Below, piece after piece: positions 24,176 through 34,027 of a DNA stretch of 34,451 bases. Origin of the DNA: Clostridia bacterium (GTDB lineage: Bacteria; Bacillota; Clostridia; Christensenellales; Aristaeellaceae); the NCBI GenBank assembly GCA_017470095.1, contig JAFUFC010000096.1, positions 1 through 34,451 on the forward strand, written 5' to 3'. The notes under the pieces were generated by a model, which was not told the DNA's origin, made no database searches, and was given only the letters and a program-made list of their open reading frames with translations. How positions within the stretch are numbered: position 1 is the stretch's first letter; each line of letters opens with the position of its first letter. The translations under genes and the position numbers were made by a program.

Positions 24176-25564
24176 TCATCGTCCATCCAGCAGCGCACAC
24201 ATATCCGCAACAAAAGCCTTTTTGCCTTCTGCCGTGGAATACACCCCGTGGCCGCCCGGGTATTCCTTCACCTGCACCCGCTCCCTTGGCAGCCCTGCGT
24301 GGGATACCATGTACCGGGTGTTGCCCGCGTGGGTGCACAGATCGTAGAGTCCGCTGGCAAATAGCAGCCGCATACCGGCCGTGCGCTCCATGCCGTCCTT
24401 CAGGCATTCCATGTTTGTGCGCTTGTATTCGCCCACGTCCTCCGTCTCCATGTTGAACAGCACGTTCACGTTAATGTTGCCGGTGTAATACAACCTGGCG
24501 GTATCAACGCCCAGTCGGGGCAAAAGCAGACCGTTCATCACTTGCAAGGGCACATTATCACCGCCCAGCATCCGGTAGGTCTCTCCCACGGGCGTTTTCA
24601 GCCGGGCGTCGTACAGATCCAGGGTGTAGCCCGGCAGCGCCTTGCGCTGGAAATCCCCAGCGGAGTGGATGCGCAACCCGTTGGAAAGAAAATCCTCCTT
24701 CGGAACGCCGGTGTACGTTTCCAGGATATCGGCGCAGTGGCGCTTGGTTTCCTCGTTCAAATCGTCCCCTTCATACAGCGCAGGCAGCAATTCCTGCCTG
24801 GCAAAATCCCAGGCCCGGCGGACAAATTCCTCCTGGCCACAAGGCTTTTCTTTCAGGTGATACCAATGGGTGGCCGCCATAGCCGGCATCATCGAAATCG
24901 TCAGTTCCTGGCCGCTGTCCCCCGCCGCCCAACCAATCAGCGCCACGCCCTGCACCGGGATACCCGGCACCATCCGGCTTTCGGAATAAGGGCTGCGGCC
25001 CAATTCGGCAATCACCCGGCAAGCGCGCACCGTGCCGTAGCTTTCGCCAGTCAAGTATACCGGGCTGTTCCACCGGTGATGTCGGCGCAGCCATTCGATC
25101 ATCAGAAACGCTGTACTCCGGGCGTCCCCATCCACGGAATAATACTTGGCCGCCTTGGCGGGATTCAACAGCCGGGACAGGCCTACGCCCACCGGATCCA
25201 CAAACACCAGATCGCACCGGTCCAGCAGGCAATCGTCATTTTCTTGGAGGCCATATTGGGGCCGGCCCTGCTCATCCGTTTCGATCAGCCAAGGGCCAAA
25301 GCATTCCAGGTGCAGCGTCGACGTGGCCGACCCAGGGCCGCCGTTCCATAGGAACATGACCGGCCGGTTTTCTTCCCCATCCGCCACATAAGAAATAGCA
25401 AACAAGCTGGCCTCGGGCGTGCCATCCGGAGCACGGAACACAAAATCCTCGCTAACAGAAGTGAAAGAAATATCGCCGGAGGATAGCTGAATCACATGCT
25501 GCTTTTCAAAGCAGCCGGGGGTGAATTCCTCCAAGCTGAAGGGTTCTGGAACCTGAGGAGCCAT
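24176..25564 (-). CDS. S10 family serine carboxypeptidase-like protein
   Basis: A 462-residue alpha/beta hydrolase of peptidase family S10. The oxyanion-hole block FLWNGGPGSA, the nucleophile S175 in GESYGT, D408 in FASGLYDLCTHAGNTRY and H439 in GGHGVY make a complete triad in the family order. S10 enzymes remove C-terminal residues, including proline-adjacent ones, and typically work at acidic pH in vacuoles, lysosomes or outside the cell. This protein shows no signal peptide: it begins MAPQVPEPFSLEEF, so it should be cytoplasmic. GGAGG lies before ATG 25564. It sits 13 bp behind the M14 carboxypeptidase gene, giving two carboxypeptidases of different mechanism side by side. Confidence 0.9.
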   Translation of the reverse strand: MAPQVPEPFSLEEFTPGCFEKQHVIQLSSGDISFTSVSEDFVFRAPDGTPEASLFAISYVADGEENRPVMFLWNGGPGSATSTLHLECFGPWLIETDEQGRPQYGLQENDDCLLDRCDLVFVDPVGVGLSRLLNPAKAAKYYSVDGDARSTAFLMIEWLRRHHRWNSPVYLTGESYGTVRACRVIAELGRSPYSESRMVPGIPVQGVALIGWAAGDSGQELTISMMPAMAATHWYHLKEKPCGQEEFVRRAWDFARQELLPALYEGDDLNEETKRHCADILETYTGVPKEDFLSNGLRIHSAGDFQRKALPGYTLDLYDARLKTPVGETYRMLGGDNVPLQVMNGLLLPRLGVDTARLYYTGNINVNVLFNMETEDVGEYKRTNMECLKDGMERTAGMRLLFASGLYDLCTHAGNTRYMVSHAGLPRERVQVKEYPGGHGVYSTAEGKKAFVADMCALLDGR

Positions 25565-25577
25565 GGGCTCGCCTCCT

Positions 25578-27224
25578 TTACCGTATTTTACAGGAAAATG
25601 TTTTCTGGATTGTTCCGCACCGGCTGCCCCGAGCAGTCAGCGTGATATCGGTATCACAGGGAACCTTGATCGTAAAGCGGACGATCTTTTTGGAAAATCC
25701 CTCGATGCTGCCCACGCTTACCGTTTCTTCCCCCATCACTTGGCAGCCCGCCACCGTGACGCGCAGATCGTCCCCCATTCCCTTTTCCCGGGCCTGATGG
25801 GTGCCGCTGGTGGGCAGATAGCCCGTATTGCTGATCACGACCTGCAACACAGCCCGATCCTTTTCTTTTTCACAAAAGCCGATGCGGTCAAAGCAGATGC
25901 GGGGCAGGGATTTGAAGCACACCAGTGCCGTCTGCTCCGCTTTTTCACATACACCCTTCAGCAGATGGGCCGGTGGATTCTGCTCGCAGAATTTTTCCGC
26001 CCAGCCGCCGATTTCCACTGTGACATGTTCTTCTTCGTCGTCCCACTGAGGATGATCAAACTTCGTCCAGGGCTTGAACCCTTTCCCGCCGTTGTTTTCT
26101 TCATCCCACCGCAGGGCCGTTTCCGCTTCCCGGAGGAACTGCTCCTCTGTTTCGGCGAAAAACATGCTCCAGTTTTCCGGCCTTTGCGGGTCGGCCTGGA
26201 AATGGAAATCCCACAATTCCGTCACGAAAGCCATGATGCCTTTTTCAAAATATTCCCAGGTAGTGTAGCTGCCGGGAGCAATATCCCGCGCCCCTTCAGG
26301 GAAGATGCCCTCGCATTTGTAGCCCGTCTTTTTGCGCATGCTCAGGCCCAATTGCCGCATGGCCTGGGCATCGGCGGGGTTTATTTCGATATGGGGGCAG
26401 AACGCCGCCGGGGAAATATGCAACCCGCCATAGGTGTGAAAATTCATGTTGAATACGATATTGGGATGGGATACCACAAAATCGTAAATCACCCGTACCT
26501 CTTTGTCATGCAGGGGCTCGGGGCCGCTGGTGGGCCGGGCGGGATCAGGATAATCCTTGTTCCATTCAAAGGGGAATTGCCGGTTGGGGTCCAGATCCTC
26601 CCGAATGTTGGCCGCCCGGAGATTGGCAAATTCCTCCGGAGCGCCATGAAACATTCCCTCCGGTACCAAATGATAAAAGGTGCCCTCCATATCCTCCGGC
26701 CCTCGCTCCATCATGATCCGGGGATCTTTTTCATAGGCCTTCCACTTCCCGGCGGGATCTGTAATCCGCATCTGGCGGATTTCCCCATCCCCATCCACGT
26801 CGCAGGGCGATACGCCCTCATCCTCGGGATAATACTTCTCCGTGGAGCCACGCAGGGTGCGCGGCGTGGTCAGATACACTTCCGCCGCGTCGGCATTGAT
26901 CCGGGGAATGGCATAGACGGTATGCCGGTTCAGCAAATCGGTAATAGCCCCATCCCTGTCGTAAGCGGAAAGCCAAGATTGCAGGGTATACATCACCGCC
27001 ATGGAAGAGGCCACCTCGCCGGAATGCAGATTCCCATCCAGGAGCAGCGCGGGCTTTTCTTCCGCCGGGCCGGTTGCCCCATTGGTCACTGTCAGCAAAT
27101 AAATATCCCGCCCCTCATAGGTTGTGCCGATGGAGCTCAGGCGGCACAGCCCGGGATATTCCGCCGCCCATGCCCGCAACTGATCCACCATTTCCTGATA
27201 CCGGGCGTAATGATCGAATTGCAT
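25578..27224 (-). CDS. M14 family zinc carboxypeptidase
   Basis: A 548-residue metallocarboxypeptidase. The zinc ligands are H67 and E70 (NLHSGE) and H263 (NFHTYGG); the general base is E336 in VTELWDF. DPNRQFPFEW supplies the Arg that contacts the substrate. The catalytic domain covers about residues 1-390. The last ~150 residues look like a beta-sandwich accessory domain. No signal peptide is seen, so it should act inside the cell on imported peptides. The start codon lies 1 bp after the stop of the upstream S9 gene (TGACATG), with GGGGTG as the ribosome binding site. Substrate preference cannot be read from the sequence. Confidence 0.92.
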   Translation of the reverse strand: MQFDHYARYQEMVDQLRAWAAEYPGLCRLSSIGTTYEGRDIYLLTVTNGATGPAEEKPALLLDGNLHSGEVASSMAVMYTLQSWLSAYDRDGAITDLLNRHTVYAIPRINADAAEVYLTTPRTLRGSTEKYYPEDEGVSPCDVDGDGEIRQMRITDPAGKWKAYEKDPRIMMERGPEDMEGTFYHLVPEGMFHGAPEEFANLRAANIREDLDPNRQFPFEWNKDYPDPARPTSGPEPLHDKEVRVIYDFVVSHPNIVFNMNFHTYGGLHISPAAFCPHIEINPADAQAMRQLGLSMRKKTGYKCEGIFPEGARDIAPGSYTTWEYFEKGIMAFVTELWDFHFQADPQRPENWSMFFAETEEQFLREAETALRWDEENNGGKGFKPWTKFDHPQWDDEEEHVTVEIGGWAEKFCEQNPPAHLLKGVCEKAEQTALVCFKSLPRICFDRIGFCEKEKDRAVLQVVISNTGYLPTSGTHQAREKGMGDDLRVTVAGCQVMGEETVSVGSIEGFSKKIVRFTIKVPCDTDITLTARGSRCGTIQKTFSCKIR

Positions 27225-27225
27225 G

Positions 27226-29118
27226 TCAGCACCCCTTCACATATCGGTCCAGCCAGTCCAGCGTTTCCCGCTGGATCAGCAGGTAATCGGGCAGCGCGTC
27301 CCGGCTGTAGCCATGGCAGCAATCGGGCATGAGCAGCAGCTTCACCGGCAAATCCGGATGGCAGTCCTTCAGCGCCGTATAGTATTGATGGGCATTTTCT
27401 ACCGGCACCTGCTGGTCCGCTTCCCCATGGATGATCAGGGTAGGAATCTTCACATCCTGGGCCATGAACACCGGCGATTGCTTCACCGTGTCCACCAGAA
27501 AATCCTGAAAGTCCCGATACTCGTCAAACACCGGCTGGCCCGCTTGGGAGGATTTGAAGTGAATAAACAGCCAGTTGGTCACTGCTTTGATCACTACGGC
27601 GGCCTGAAACCGGTCGGTATTCCCTTCCATCCATGCGGCCATATACCCCCCATAGCTGCCGCCCAAAATTCCCACGCGGCCGCCATCCAGGCATATGTGC
27701 TGCCGCAGCGCCGCGTCCAGCAGCGTCAGCACATCGTTGGCAGCGCCGCCGTCAAAAGCGTGCTCCGGATCGGCATAGGCGTTTCCCCGGCCTGTGGAGC
27801 CCCGGGGATTGGGGAGCAGCACAGCATAGCCCCGGCTGACGGCGAACTGCGCTTCGATGTTGAAGCCCGGGCTCCAGCACCCCGCCGGACCGCCGTGCAC
27901 CCATACCAGCAAAGGACACTTCTTTCCTTCATCCGACTTGGGCATCAGCAAATAGCCCGTCAGTTCCGCCCGGCCATCCTGAGAAGGCGCGGACAAAGGC
28001 AGATAAGGGGAGATATCCTCAGTAGATATAAATGAATTAGCATCCGCGCAGAGCGCAGATACCGCGCCTTCCCGCCACAGGGCAGGCTCTGGCGGCAACG
28101 CAGCATGGCCATACAGCACGGCCACCCCATCCGCCTGCTCCGCCGCCGCTTCCGTTACCAGTCCTCGCACCGACATTTCCTCATGGCGCAGCCCGTCCGG
28201 CGACACGGTAAGCCGCCATAGGCCGGGCCGGTGATCCTGACAGGCGACCACGAAAAACGTATCCCTTTCCAAGCCGGGAGCAAACCAGGATTTTTTCTCC
28301 GGAGAAACGTCCATGTAGACACCGTTGGGCAAGCCCGACGGTTCATTTTCTATTTCATCCGCAGGGTGCTTCTGCTCATCCAGCCACAGGCGGCGCAGAG
28401 CTGTTTCTGCCCCTTCCGTTCGGGCTGCCACGATGGCGTACCGCCCATCTGCCGATACGGCTGGACGAATATCGCCCCCCGGCCTAAAGGAAGCGGCCAG
28501 CTCTCGCACGCCCCCGTTTTCCAAATTCAGCAGGCAGAATTTCTCCTGGGCGTACAGCGCCTTTTCTTCCCCTGGCAGCACGGCCAAAGCGGCATAGGGC
28601 TTTTCTCCCTGGGCCAGCACGCGGGTTTTTCCATCGTACCGGCACAGCTGATACACGTATTTTTTGGTAAAGCCATGATCGGCGTCGCTGCGGTAACGCA
28701 GACTTTCCGCCACCAGCGACATCTGCCAGTCGCATCCCTCCGGGGCAGTTTCCCGGCGCTCCTGCCGACAGACAAACAGGAAGCCGTTCAGCAGGGGCAG
28801 CAGGTCCACCGCCTCGAATCCATCCGGTACGGCGGGGATAGCGCGCGTGTCCCCTGTCTCCCGGTCATGAGCGGCTATACTTCCGTCGGACAGAAAATAC
28901 AGTATCTTTCCATCGGCAGAAAAGGCAGGCAGTATTTCCATGCTGCCCCCCAGGGAAATCTCCGTTTCCTTTCCCTGCTGATTCAGGCACACCCGGCGCT
29001 GCCAGGCATCCTCACGCCAGAAATATTTCACGTAGGCCACAGCGCCGTCCCGTGCCCGGGTCAGGGAGGAAAACCGCGTCAATCGCCCGTAATCTTCCGG
29101 CACAATTCCCCGCTTCAT
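27226..29118 (-). CDS. S9 family peptidase, type B copy 2
   Basis: A 630-residue S9 peptidase with an N-terminal propeller (about residues 1-360) and a C-terminal catalytic domain. The triad is S488 (GGSYGGYM), D568 (HGEAD) and H602 (DCCHGYSRD). It has no signal peptide. Its catalytic domain is closest within the window to the protein at 15462-17429, including the FLVD-SPV, PVENAHQ and KDCHPDLPV blocks. GGAGGAG lies before ATG 29118; the frame stays open upstream but that part belongs to the preceding gene. Start and upstream stop overlap as ATGA, so it is translationally coupled to the type A peptidase, just as the other A-B pair is. Confidence 0.93.
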   Translation of the reverse strand: MKRGIVPEDYGRLTRFSSLTRARDGAVAYVKYFWREDAWQRRVCLNQQGKETEISLGGSMEILPAFSADGKILYFLSDGSIAAHDRETGDTRAIPAVPDGFEAVDLLPLLNGFLFVCRQERRETAPEGCDWQMSLVAESLRYRSDADHGFTKKYVYQLCRYDGKTRVLAQGEKPYAALAVLPGEEKALYAQEKFCLLNLENGGVRELAASFRPGGDIRPAVSADGRYAIVAARTEGAETALRRLWLDEQKHPADEIENEPSGLPNGVYMDVSPEKKSWFAPGLERDTFFVVACQDHRPGLWRLTVSPDGLRHEEMSVRGLVTEAAAEQADGVAVLYGHAALPPEPALWREGAVSALCADANSFISTEDISPYLPLSAPSQDGRAELTGYLLMPKSDEGKKCPLLVWVHGGPAGCWSPGFNIEAQFAVSRGYAVLLPNPRGSTGRGNAYADPEHAFDGGAANDVLTLLDAALRQHICLDGGRVGILGGSYGGYMAAWMEGNTDRFQAAVVIKAVTNWLFIHFKSSQAGQPVFDEYRDFQDFLVDTVKQSPVFMAQDVKIPTLIIHGEADQQVPVENAHQYYTALKDCHPDLPVKLLLMPDCCHGYSRDALPDYLLIQRETLDWLDRYVKGC

Positions 29119-31076
29119 GGCCGCTCCTCCTTTAGGTATTTTTCCATCCATTGCCGAATCTCCAGCATGTGCCGGATGCGGTTGTGCATCAGCCCTTCCC
29201 TGGTGATATTGTGGTTTTCGCCGGGGAAGATCACCAGCCGGCAGGGCACCTCCGGGCGCGTAGCGCGAATGGCGTTGAACAATTGATCAGCCTGCTCCAC
29301 GCCGCAGCGCACGTCCTTTTCCCCATGCAAAATCAGCGTGGGCGCAGTCAGCTTATTAATATCCTTCAGGATGCTGCCTTTGGCCCGGTTCAGCATATAC
29401 GTCCTAAAATCCGTTTGCCCGCTGCCGCTGATAAAGCCCATATCCCCGGTGCCATAGGAAGTGGCCGGGTCGATCCAGGTGCGTTGGGCCGCGGCAGCCC
29501 GGAAGCGGTCGGTTACCAACGTCAGCTTATTGGTCATATAGCCGCCGTAGCTGCCGCCGGTCACGCCCAAACGGCTCACATCAATCCGGGGATACCGGGC
29601 CGCGCAGGCGTCCACAAAACCGGTCAAATCGTTCACCGCGGCATCGCCGTAGGCATACTTTCCCTCGGCGAAGGCCGGTCCGTAGCCTGCACTGCCCCGA
29701 GGATTGCACCACAGCACCGCAAACCCCGCTGCGCGCAAGGACTGGGCCTCAAAGAAAAACATATCGTCCACAAAAAAGCATTCCGGCCCGCCATGCACAT
29801 ACAAAACCGCCGGGCAGGCATCATTTCCTTCCGGCAACAAAACGTAACCGTGCACCGTCATGTCATCTTCCGCAGGCACGGTCACCGGGCAAGGGCGAGC
29901 CATGGCATAAGCATCCATCCAGTCGTTTTCGTGGGTCAGACGGATATCCACGCCGGTATTCAAATCCCGGCAATACAACTCTCCCGGGTGATCGGGGAAG
30001 CTTTTCAAATACAACAGCCTGCCCTGGCAAGGCGCGGAAAAGCCCTGAATGCAGCCGTCTGCCGAAAGTTTTTGGCCATTTTGGGAAAGGAAAGTTTTCC
30101 CGTTGTGGGCCGTCAGGTAGCATAAGCTGCCATCGTCCCCCAGCGCGGCAGGCGCGCCCATCGTTCCGTTTCGGTCGTCGCCGATAACAGCAGGGTCAAT
30201 TCCCTCCATGCCGTCATCCGGCAGCAGGGCAATTTCGGCGCCATCCGGCAGGCGGAGAAACAATTCCGTCCGGCCCCGCTCCTGGCTGATTCCCGCATAC
30301 ACAAAGCCTCCGTCCCGTTCAAAGACGGGCATGACCGGCGCAAGGGTATGGGCCGTGGAAAGCTGCTCCATTCGTCCTCCCCTCCAGCGGTACAGCACCG
30401 CACGGAGGGATCCCTCCCGGCACTCCTTCCGAGCGTAAAAATACACCCCCCTGCCGTCCAATGAAACCCCTGGCAGGAAGCAATCAAAGGCACCATCGGT
30501 CAGCATCTGGGCTTCACCAGTGGCCGCATCGACCTGATACAGCTGTTGGGCCGCGTCCTCCAGGAAACCGTAGGCCTCATCCAGCTTGTACATCAGCCGT
30601 TCGGTCATCCGAGGCCCATGGTCCAATTGCCAGCGGTAGCGGGCGTATTCCTCCGCCGTCATTTCAGAAAGAGGATTTTCCTCGGCCGCGCGGACACGCT
30701 TAGCTTCCACCACCAGTGATTTCCCATCGGGGCTCCAGGCGTAATCCTGCACGCCCCAGCGAAAGTGGGTCAGCTGGCGCTCGGTTTTTGTTGTCCAATC
30801 CATTAGCCACAGCTGTGGAAAAAGACCATCCCGGCCCAGAAAAGCCAGTTTTGTTCCATCCTCGCTGAAACGAGGCAAAGCCTGCATCTGCGTCAAGCTG
30901 GATACAGGCTTTGCTTCGCCGCCGCGAACGGGCATTTGCATCAAAACGGGCCGGTTTTTCCCGGTTTTGTAATCGCTTTCCGCCCGGATGTACAGGGCTT
31001 CTTTCCCATCTTTTGAAAGCAGCGGACAGGACAGCCACACCACCTGGCGTAAATCTTCTTCGCAAATTTTTTTCAT
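29115..31076 (-). CDS. S9 family peptidase, type A copy 2
   Basis: A 653-residue S9 peptidase with PD40-type repeats (FSEDGT, WSPDGK) over the first ~400 residues and a catalytic domain with S509 (GGSYGGYM), D588 (HGEKD) and H622 (GENHNITREG). It begins MKKICEEDLRQVVWLS with no signal peptide. It resembles the protein at 17422-19431 (shared EMTAEE block, NPRGSAGYG, SYGTGD, and the same ending around MEKYL/MGLYL). It is the first enzyme gene after the transporter genes, 14 bp behind the OppF-type ATPase gene, and overlaps the next S9 gene by 4 bp. GAGGGG precedes ATG 31076. Confidence 0.93.
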   Translation of the reverse strand: MKKICEEDLRQVVWLSCPLLSKDGKEALYIRAESDYKTGKNRPVLMQMPVRGGEAKPVSSLTQMQALPRFSEDGTKLAFLGRDGLFPQLWLMDWTTKTERQLTHFRWGVQDYAWSPDGKSLVVEAKRVRAAEENPLSEMTAEEYARYRWQLDHGPRMTERLMYKLDEAYGFLEDAAQQLYQVDAATGEAQMLTDGAFDCFLPGVSLDGRGVYFYARKECREGSLRAVLYRWRGGRMEQLSTAHTLAPVMPVFERDGGFVYAGISQERGRTELFLRLPDGAEIALLPDDGMEGIDPAVIGDDRNGTMGAPAALGDDGSLCYLTAHNGKTFLSQNGQKLSADGCIQGFSAPCQGRLLYLKSFPDHPGELYCRDLNTGVDIRLTHENDWMDAYAMARPCPVTVPAEDDMTVHGYVLLPEGNDACPAVLYVHGGPECFFVDDMFFFEAQSLRAAGFAVLWCNPRGSAGYGPAFAEGKYAYGDAAVNDLTGFVDACAARYPRIDVSRLGVTGGSYGGYMTNKLTLVTDRFRAAAAQRTWIDPATSYGTGDMGFISGSGQTDFRTYMLNRAKGSILKDINKLTAPTLILHGEKDVRCGVEQADQLFNAIRATRPEVPCRLVIFPGENHNITREGLMHNRIRHMLEIRQWMEKYLKEERP

Positions 31077-31090
31077 TGGTTCCCCTCGTT

Positions 31091-32059
31091 TTACGTGGCC
31101 AAATGGCAGGCCACCTGATGGCCCGGTTCAATTTCCCGCAGTACAGGCGTTTCCTGCCGGCAGCGGTCACAGGCGTGGGGGCAACGGCCGGCAAAAGCGC
31201 AGCCCGCAGGCAGGTTCACGGGGCTGGGCACATCGCCGGAAAGCACAATGCGCTCCCGGGTTCTTTCCACTGCCGGATCGGCAATGGGAATGGCAGACAA
31301 AAGCGCCTTCGTGTAAGGATGCTTGTTAGAAAGATAAATATCCTCACTGTTGGCAATCTCCACGATGTTGCCCAGATACATCACCGCGATCCGGTCGGAA
31401 ATCTGACGCACCATGGACAGATCGTGGGTGATGAAAATATAGGCCATACCCATTTCCCGCTGCAATTTTTTCAGCAGGTTCACCACCTGCGCCTGAATGG
31501 AGACATCCAGGGCGGAGATAGGCTCATCGCATACGATCAGCCTGGGCTGCAAAGACAGGGCCCGAGCAATGCCCACCCGCTGGCGCTGGCCGCCGGAAAA
31601 CTCATGGGGAAAGCGTTCGGCGTGGCTGCTGTTCAAGCCCACATCGGAAAGCAGGCGCAAAATTTCCCGGCCCCGGGCCTGCTTATCCGCGTGCATCCTA
31701 TGCACGTCCATCCCCTCAGCCACCGTATCGCCAATCACGCTCAAAGGATCCAGACAGGCGTAAGGGTCCTGAAAAATCATCTGCACCTGACGGGTGTATT
31801 CCTTGCGCCGTTTCCGATCAAAGGCCCAAATATCCTCTCCCTCAAAAAGCACCTGGCCGCCTACCGGCTTGAGCAGGCGAAGCACCGTTTTCCCCAGCGT
31901 GGATTTGCCGCAGCCCGATTCGCCCACCAAGCCGATGGTTTCTCCTTGGCGCACCGTCAGGCTCACGCCGTTGACGGCTTTCAAAATGCCGCCCTGCACT
32001 TTAAAAAAAGTTTTTACATCCTTCAATTCCAGCAAGGGAGCTTTTGCAATTTCAGGCAT
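31091..32059 (-). CDS. Oligopeptide/dipeptide ABC transporter ATP-binding protein (OppF/DppF type)
   Basis: A 322-residue ATPase. Walker A is GESGCGKST (residues 46-54), the ABC signature [15 protein letters not shown], Walker [13 protein letters not shown], and the switch His in ITHDL. The C-terminal oligopeptide-transporter extension contains the usual Cys-rich [15 protein letters not shown]. Together with the D-type ATPase it powers peptide import. It begins inside the end of the upstream ATPase gene (8-bp overlap). Whether the system prefers di-, oligo- or modified peptides cannot be decided because the binding protein gene is not in the window. Confidence 0.95.
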   Translation of the reverse strand: MPEIAKAPLLELKDVKTFFKVQGGILKAVNGVSLTVRQGETIGLVGESGCGKSTLGKTVLRLLKPVGGQVLFEGEDIWAFDRKRRKEYTRQVQMIFQDPYACLDPLSVIGDTVAEGMDVHRMHADKQARGREILRLLSDVGLNSSHAERFPHEFSGGQRQRVGIARALSLQPRLIVCDEPISALDVSIQAQVVNLLKKLQREMGMAYIFITHDLSMVRQISDRIAVMYLGNIVEIANSEDIYLSNKHPYTKALLSAIPIADPAVERTRERIVLSGDVPSPVNLPAGCAFAGRCPHACDRCRQETPVLREIEPGHQVACHLAT

Positions 32060-33083
32060 GCTTTTCCCCCTCCCCTCTCAGCTGTTCACCATGCTTCCGA
32101 ATATATTCCGGATGGCACAGCCAGCAGGCGGCATAATGTTCATTTTCCGGAAGGTCAAAAGCCTCCGGCATCCGGCGGCTGCAAATGTTCATGGCCCGGT
32201 CGCACCGGGCGGCGAAGGGACAGCCCTTGGGCGGCGCAATCAGATCGGGCGGCACGCCGGGAATGGAATGGAGTTCTTCCTTGGTGCGTTCATCCAGCCG
32301 GGGAACACTATTGAGCAACCCCCAGGTATAGGGATGGCGCGGCTTATGGAAAATGGTGTCTGCGTCCCCGTGTTCCACGATCTTACCGGCATACATCACA
32401 TAAATCCGGTCGGCCATCTTGGCCACCACGCCCATATCGTGGGTAATGAGCACGATCGAAGTATCGGTCTTGGCCTTCAAATCGTTCATCAAATCGATGA
32501 TCTGGGCCTGGATGGTCACGTCCAGGGCCGTGGTGGGCTCATCGGCAAAGAGCACCGCCGGGTCGCAGATCAGGGCCATGGCGATCATGATGCGCTGACG
32601 CATGCCACCGGACAATTGATGGGGATAGCGCTTCATATTTTCTTCCGGATTGGGCAGGGAAATCAGCTTAAGAATGTTCAAGGCCTTTTCCCGGGCCTCC
32701 CGTCTGCTCGCTTTGTGGTGGCGCAGATACGCCTCCGTGATCTGCCTGCCCACAGGCATAGTGGGATTGAGGAACGTAAAGGGATCCTGGAAAATCATGC
32801 TCATACGATTGCCCAGAATTTCCCGAATTTCCTTTTCGCTCAGTTGCAAAATGTCCTTGCCTTCAAACAGCACCTGTCCGCCCTTGACCGAGCCGTTGGA
32901 TTTGCTGTTCAGGCCCATGGCCGTTTTTACGGAAACCGATTTGCCGCAGCCCGATTCGCCCACGATGCCGATGGTTTCCTTTTTGTTCACATAGAAGGAT
33001 ACATCCCGCACCGCCTGCACGCTTCCCTGATACATATCAAAGGTGACTACCAGGTTTTTCACATCCAATATTTTTTCACTCAT
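32052..33083 (-). CDS. Oligopeptide/dipeptide ABC transporter ATP-binding protein (OppD/DppD type)
   Basis: A 343-residue ATPase with Walker [10 protein letters not shown] (residues 42-50), signature [15 protein letters not shown], Walker [13 protein letters not shown] and switch His in LITHDM. The C-terminal Opp/Dpp domain carries [18 protein letters not shown] 33083 is favoured because GAGGTG lies 6 nt before it; a GTG three codons upstream is less likely. It is the heterodimer partner of the OppF/DppF-type ATPase. Confidence 0.95.
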   Translation of the reverse strand: MSEKILDVKNLVVTFDMYQGSVQAVRDVSFYVNKKETIGIVGESGCGKSVSVKTAMGLNSKSNGSVKGGQVLFEGKDILQLSEKEIREILGNRMSMIFQDPFTFLNPTMPVGRQITEAYLRHHKASRREAREKALNILKLISLPNPEENMKRYPHQLSGGMRQRIMIAMALICDPAVLFADEPTTALDVTIQAQIIDLMNDLKAKTDTSIVLITHDMGVVAKMADRIYVMYAGKIVEHGDADTIFHKPRHPYTWGLLNSVPRLDERTKEELHSIPGVPPDLIAPPKGCPFAARCDRAMNICSRRMPEAFDLPENEHYAACWLCHPEYIRKHGEQLRGEGEKHA

Positions 33084-33093
33084 GGCTTTCACC

Positions 33094-34026
33094 TCAGGCG
33101 CGAAGTTTGGGGTCCAGGGCGTCCCGCAGGCCGTCGCCCACCAGATTGAAGCACAGCATGGTGATGCCCACCATCGCGCAGGGAATGATGAATTGATACG
33201 GATAATAGCGGAAATTTTCCCCCGCGGCCTTAATCAATTGGCCCCAGGAAGGCGTAGGCGGCGTGACGCCCAAACCGATATAGCTGAGAAAGGCTTCATA
33301 GAAGATCACGCTGGGAATGCTCATGGTGATGCCCACCACCCGGATGCCCAGGGTGTTGGGTATCAGGCGCTTAACGATAATCCACCAAGCAGGCGCGCCC
33401 AGGGTTTCGGACGCGGTGACAAAATCCCGGGCTTTGATTTGCAAAACCAGCCCCCGGGTGCTTCGAGCTGAGCCCATCCATCCTGTCAGGCTCATGGCCA
33501 CAATCAGGGTCATCACGCTGCCAGAGCCGAACACCAGCATCAGCAAAATCATATAAATCAAACTGGGAATGCCCATCAGCACGTCAATCAAGCGCATGAT
33601 CAGCGTATCCAGCCAGCCCCCAAAGTACCCCGACACCCCGCCGATAAGCATGCCGATTACTTCGGGAATCAACGTCGCCAGCAGGGCAATCAACAGGGAA
33701 ATGCGGCCGCCTTCCCACACCCGGGTCCAGATATCCCGGCCCATATTGTCGGTACCAAACCAGTGCACGCTGTTAGGGCTCTGGTTCAGGGCGGAATAAT
33801 CATTGCTGCGGTAGTCAAATTCATTCATGAGGGGCCCAAAGAGCACCATCAAAATCAGTAAGGCAATAACCGCCAAGCTGACCACGGCGGTTTTATTCTT
33901 TTTGAAGGTGCGCCATACATCCTTCCAGTAGGTGGTTTGCTTCCGGGCAATGGCGGCGTCCTGCTTGGATGGCGGAGGCAGGGCGTCAAAATCATCCGGC
34001 AAAAAAGCGGCATTTTTTTCCAGCAT
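33094..34026 (-). CDS. Oligopeptide/dipeptide ABC transporter permease (OppC/DppC type)
   Basis: A 310-residue inner-membrane permease. A cytoplasmic N-terminal stretch of ~45 residues leads to the first helix ([20 protein letters not shown]). The conserved periplasmic-side block [20 protein letters not shown] follows, then five helices with the ATPase-contacting loop [19 protein letters not shown]. The end, [16 protein letters not shown], is the standard DppC/OppC ending. ATG 34026 follows a G-rich GGGGGGG site and lies 1 bp after the stop of the B-type permease gene. It forms the channel with that permease. Confidence 0.95.
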   Translation of the reverse strand: MLEKNAAFLPDDFDALPPPSKQDAAIARKQTTYWKDVWRTFKKNKTAVVSLAVIALLILMVLFGPLMNEFDYRSNDYSALNQSPNSVHWFGTDNMGRDIWTRVWEGGRISLLIALLATLIPEVIGMLIGGVSGYFGGWLDTLIMRLIDVLMGIPSLIYMILLMLVFGSGSVMTLIVAMSLTGWMGSARSTRGLVLQIKARDFVTASETLGAPAWWIIVKRLIPNTLGIRVVGITMSIPSVIFYEAFLSYIGLGVTPPTPSWGQLIKAAGENFRYYPYQFIIPCAMVGITMLCFNLVGDGLRDALDPKLRA

Positions 34027-34027
34027 G

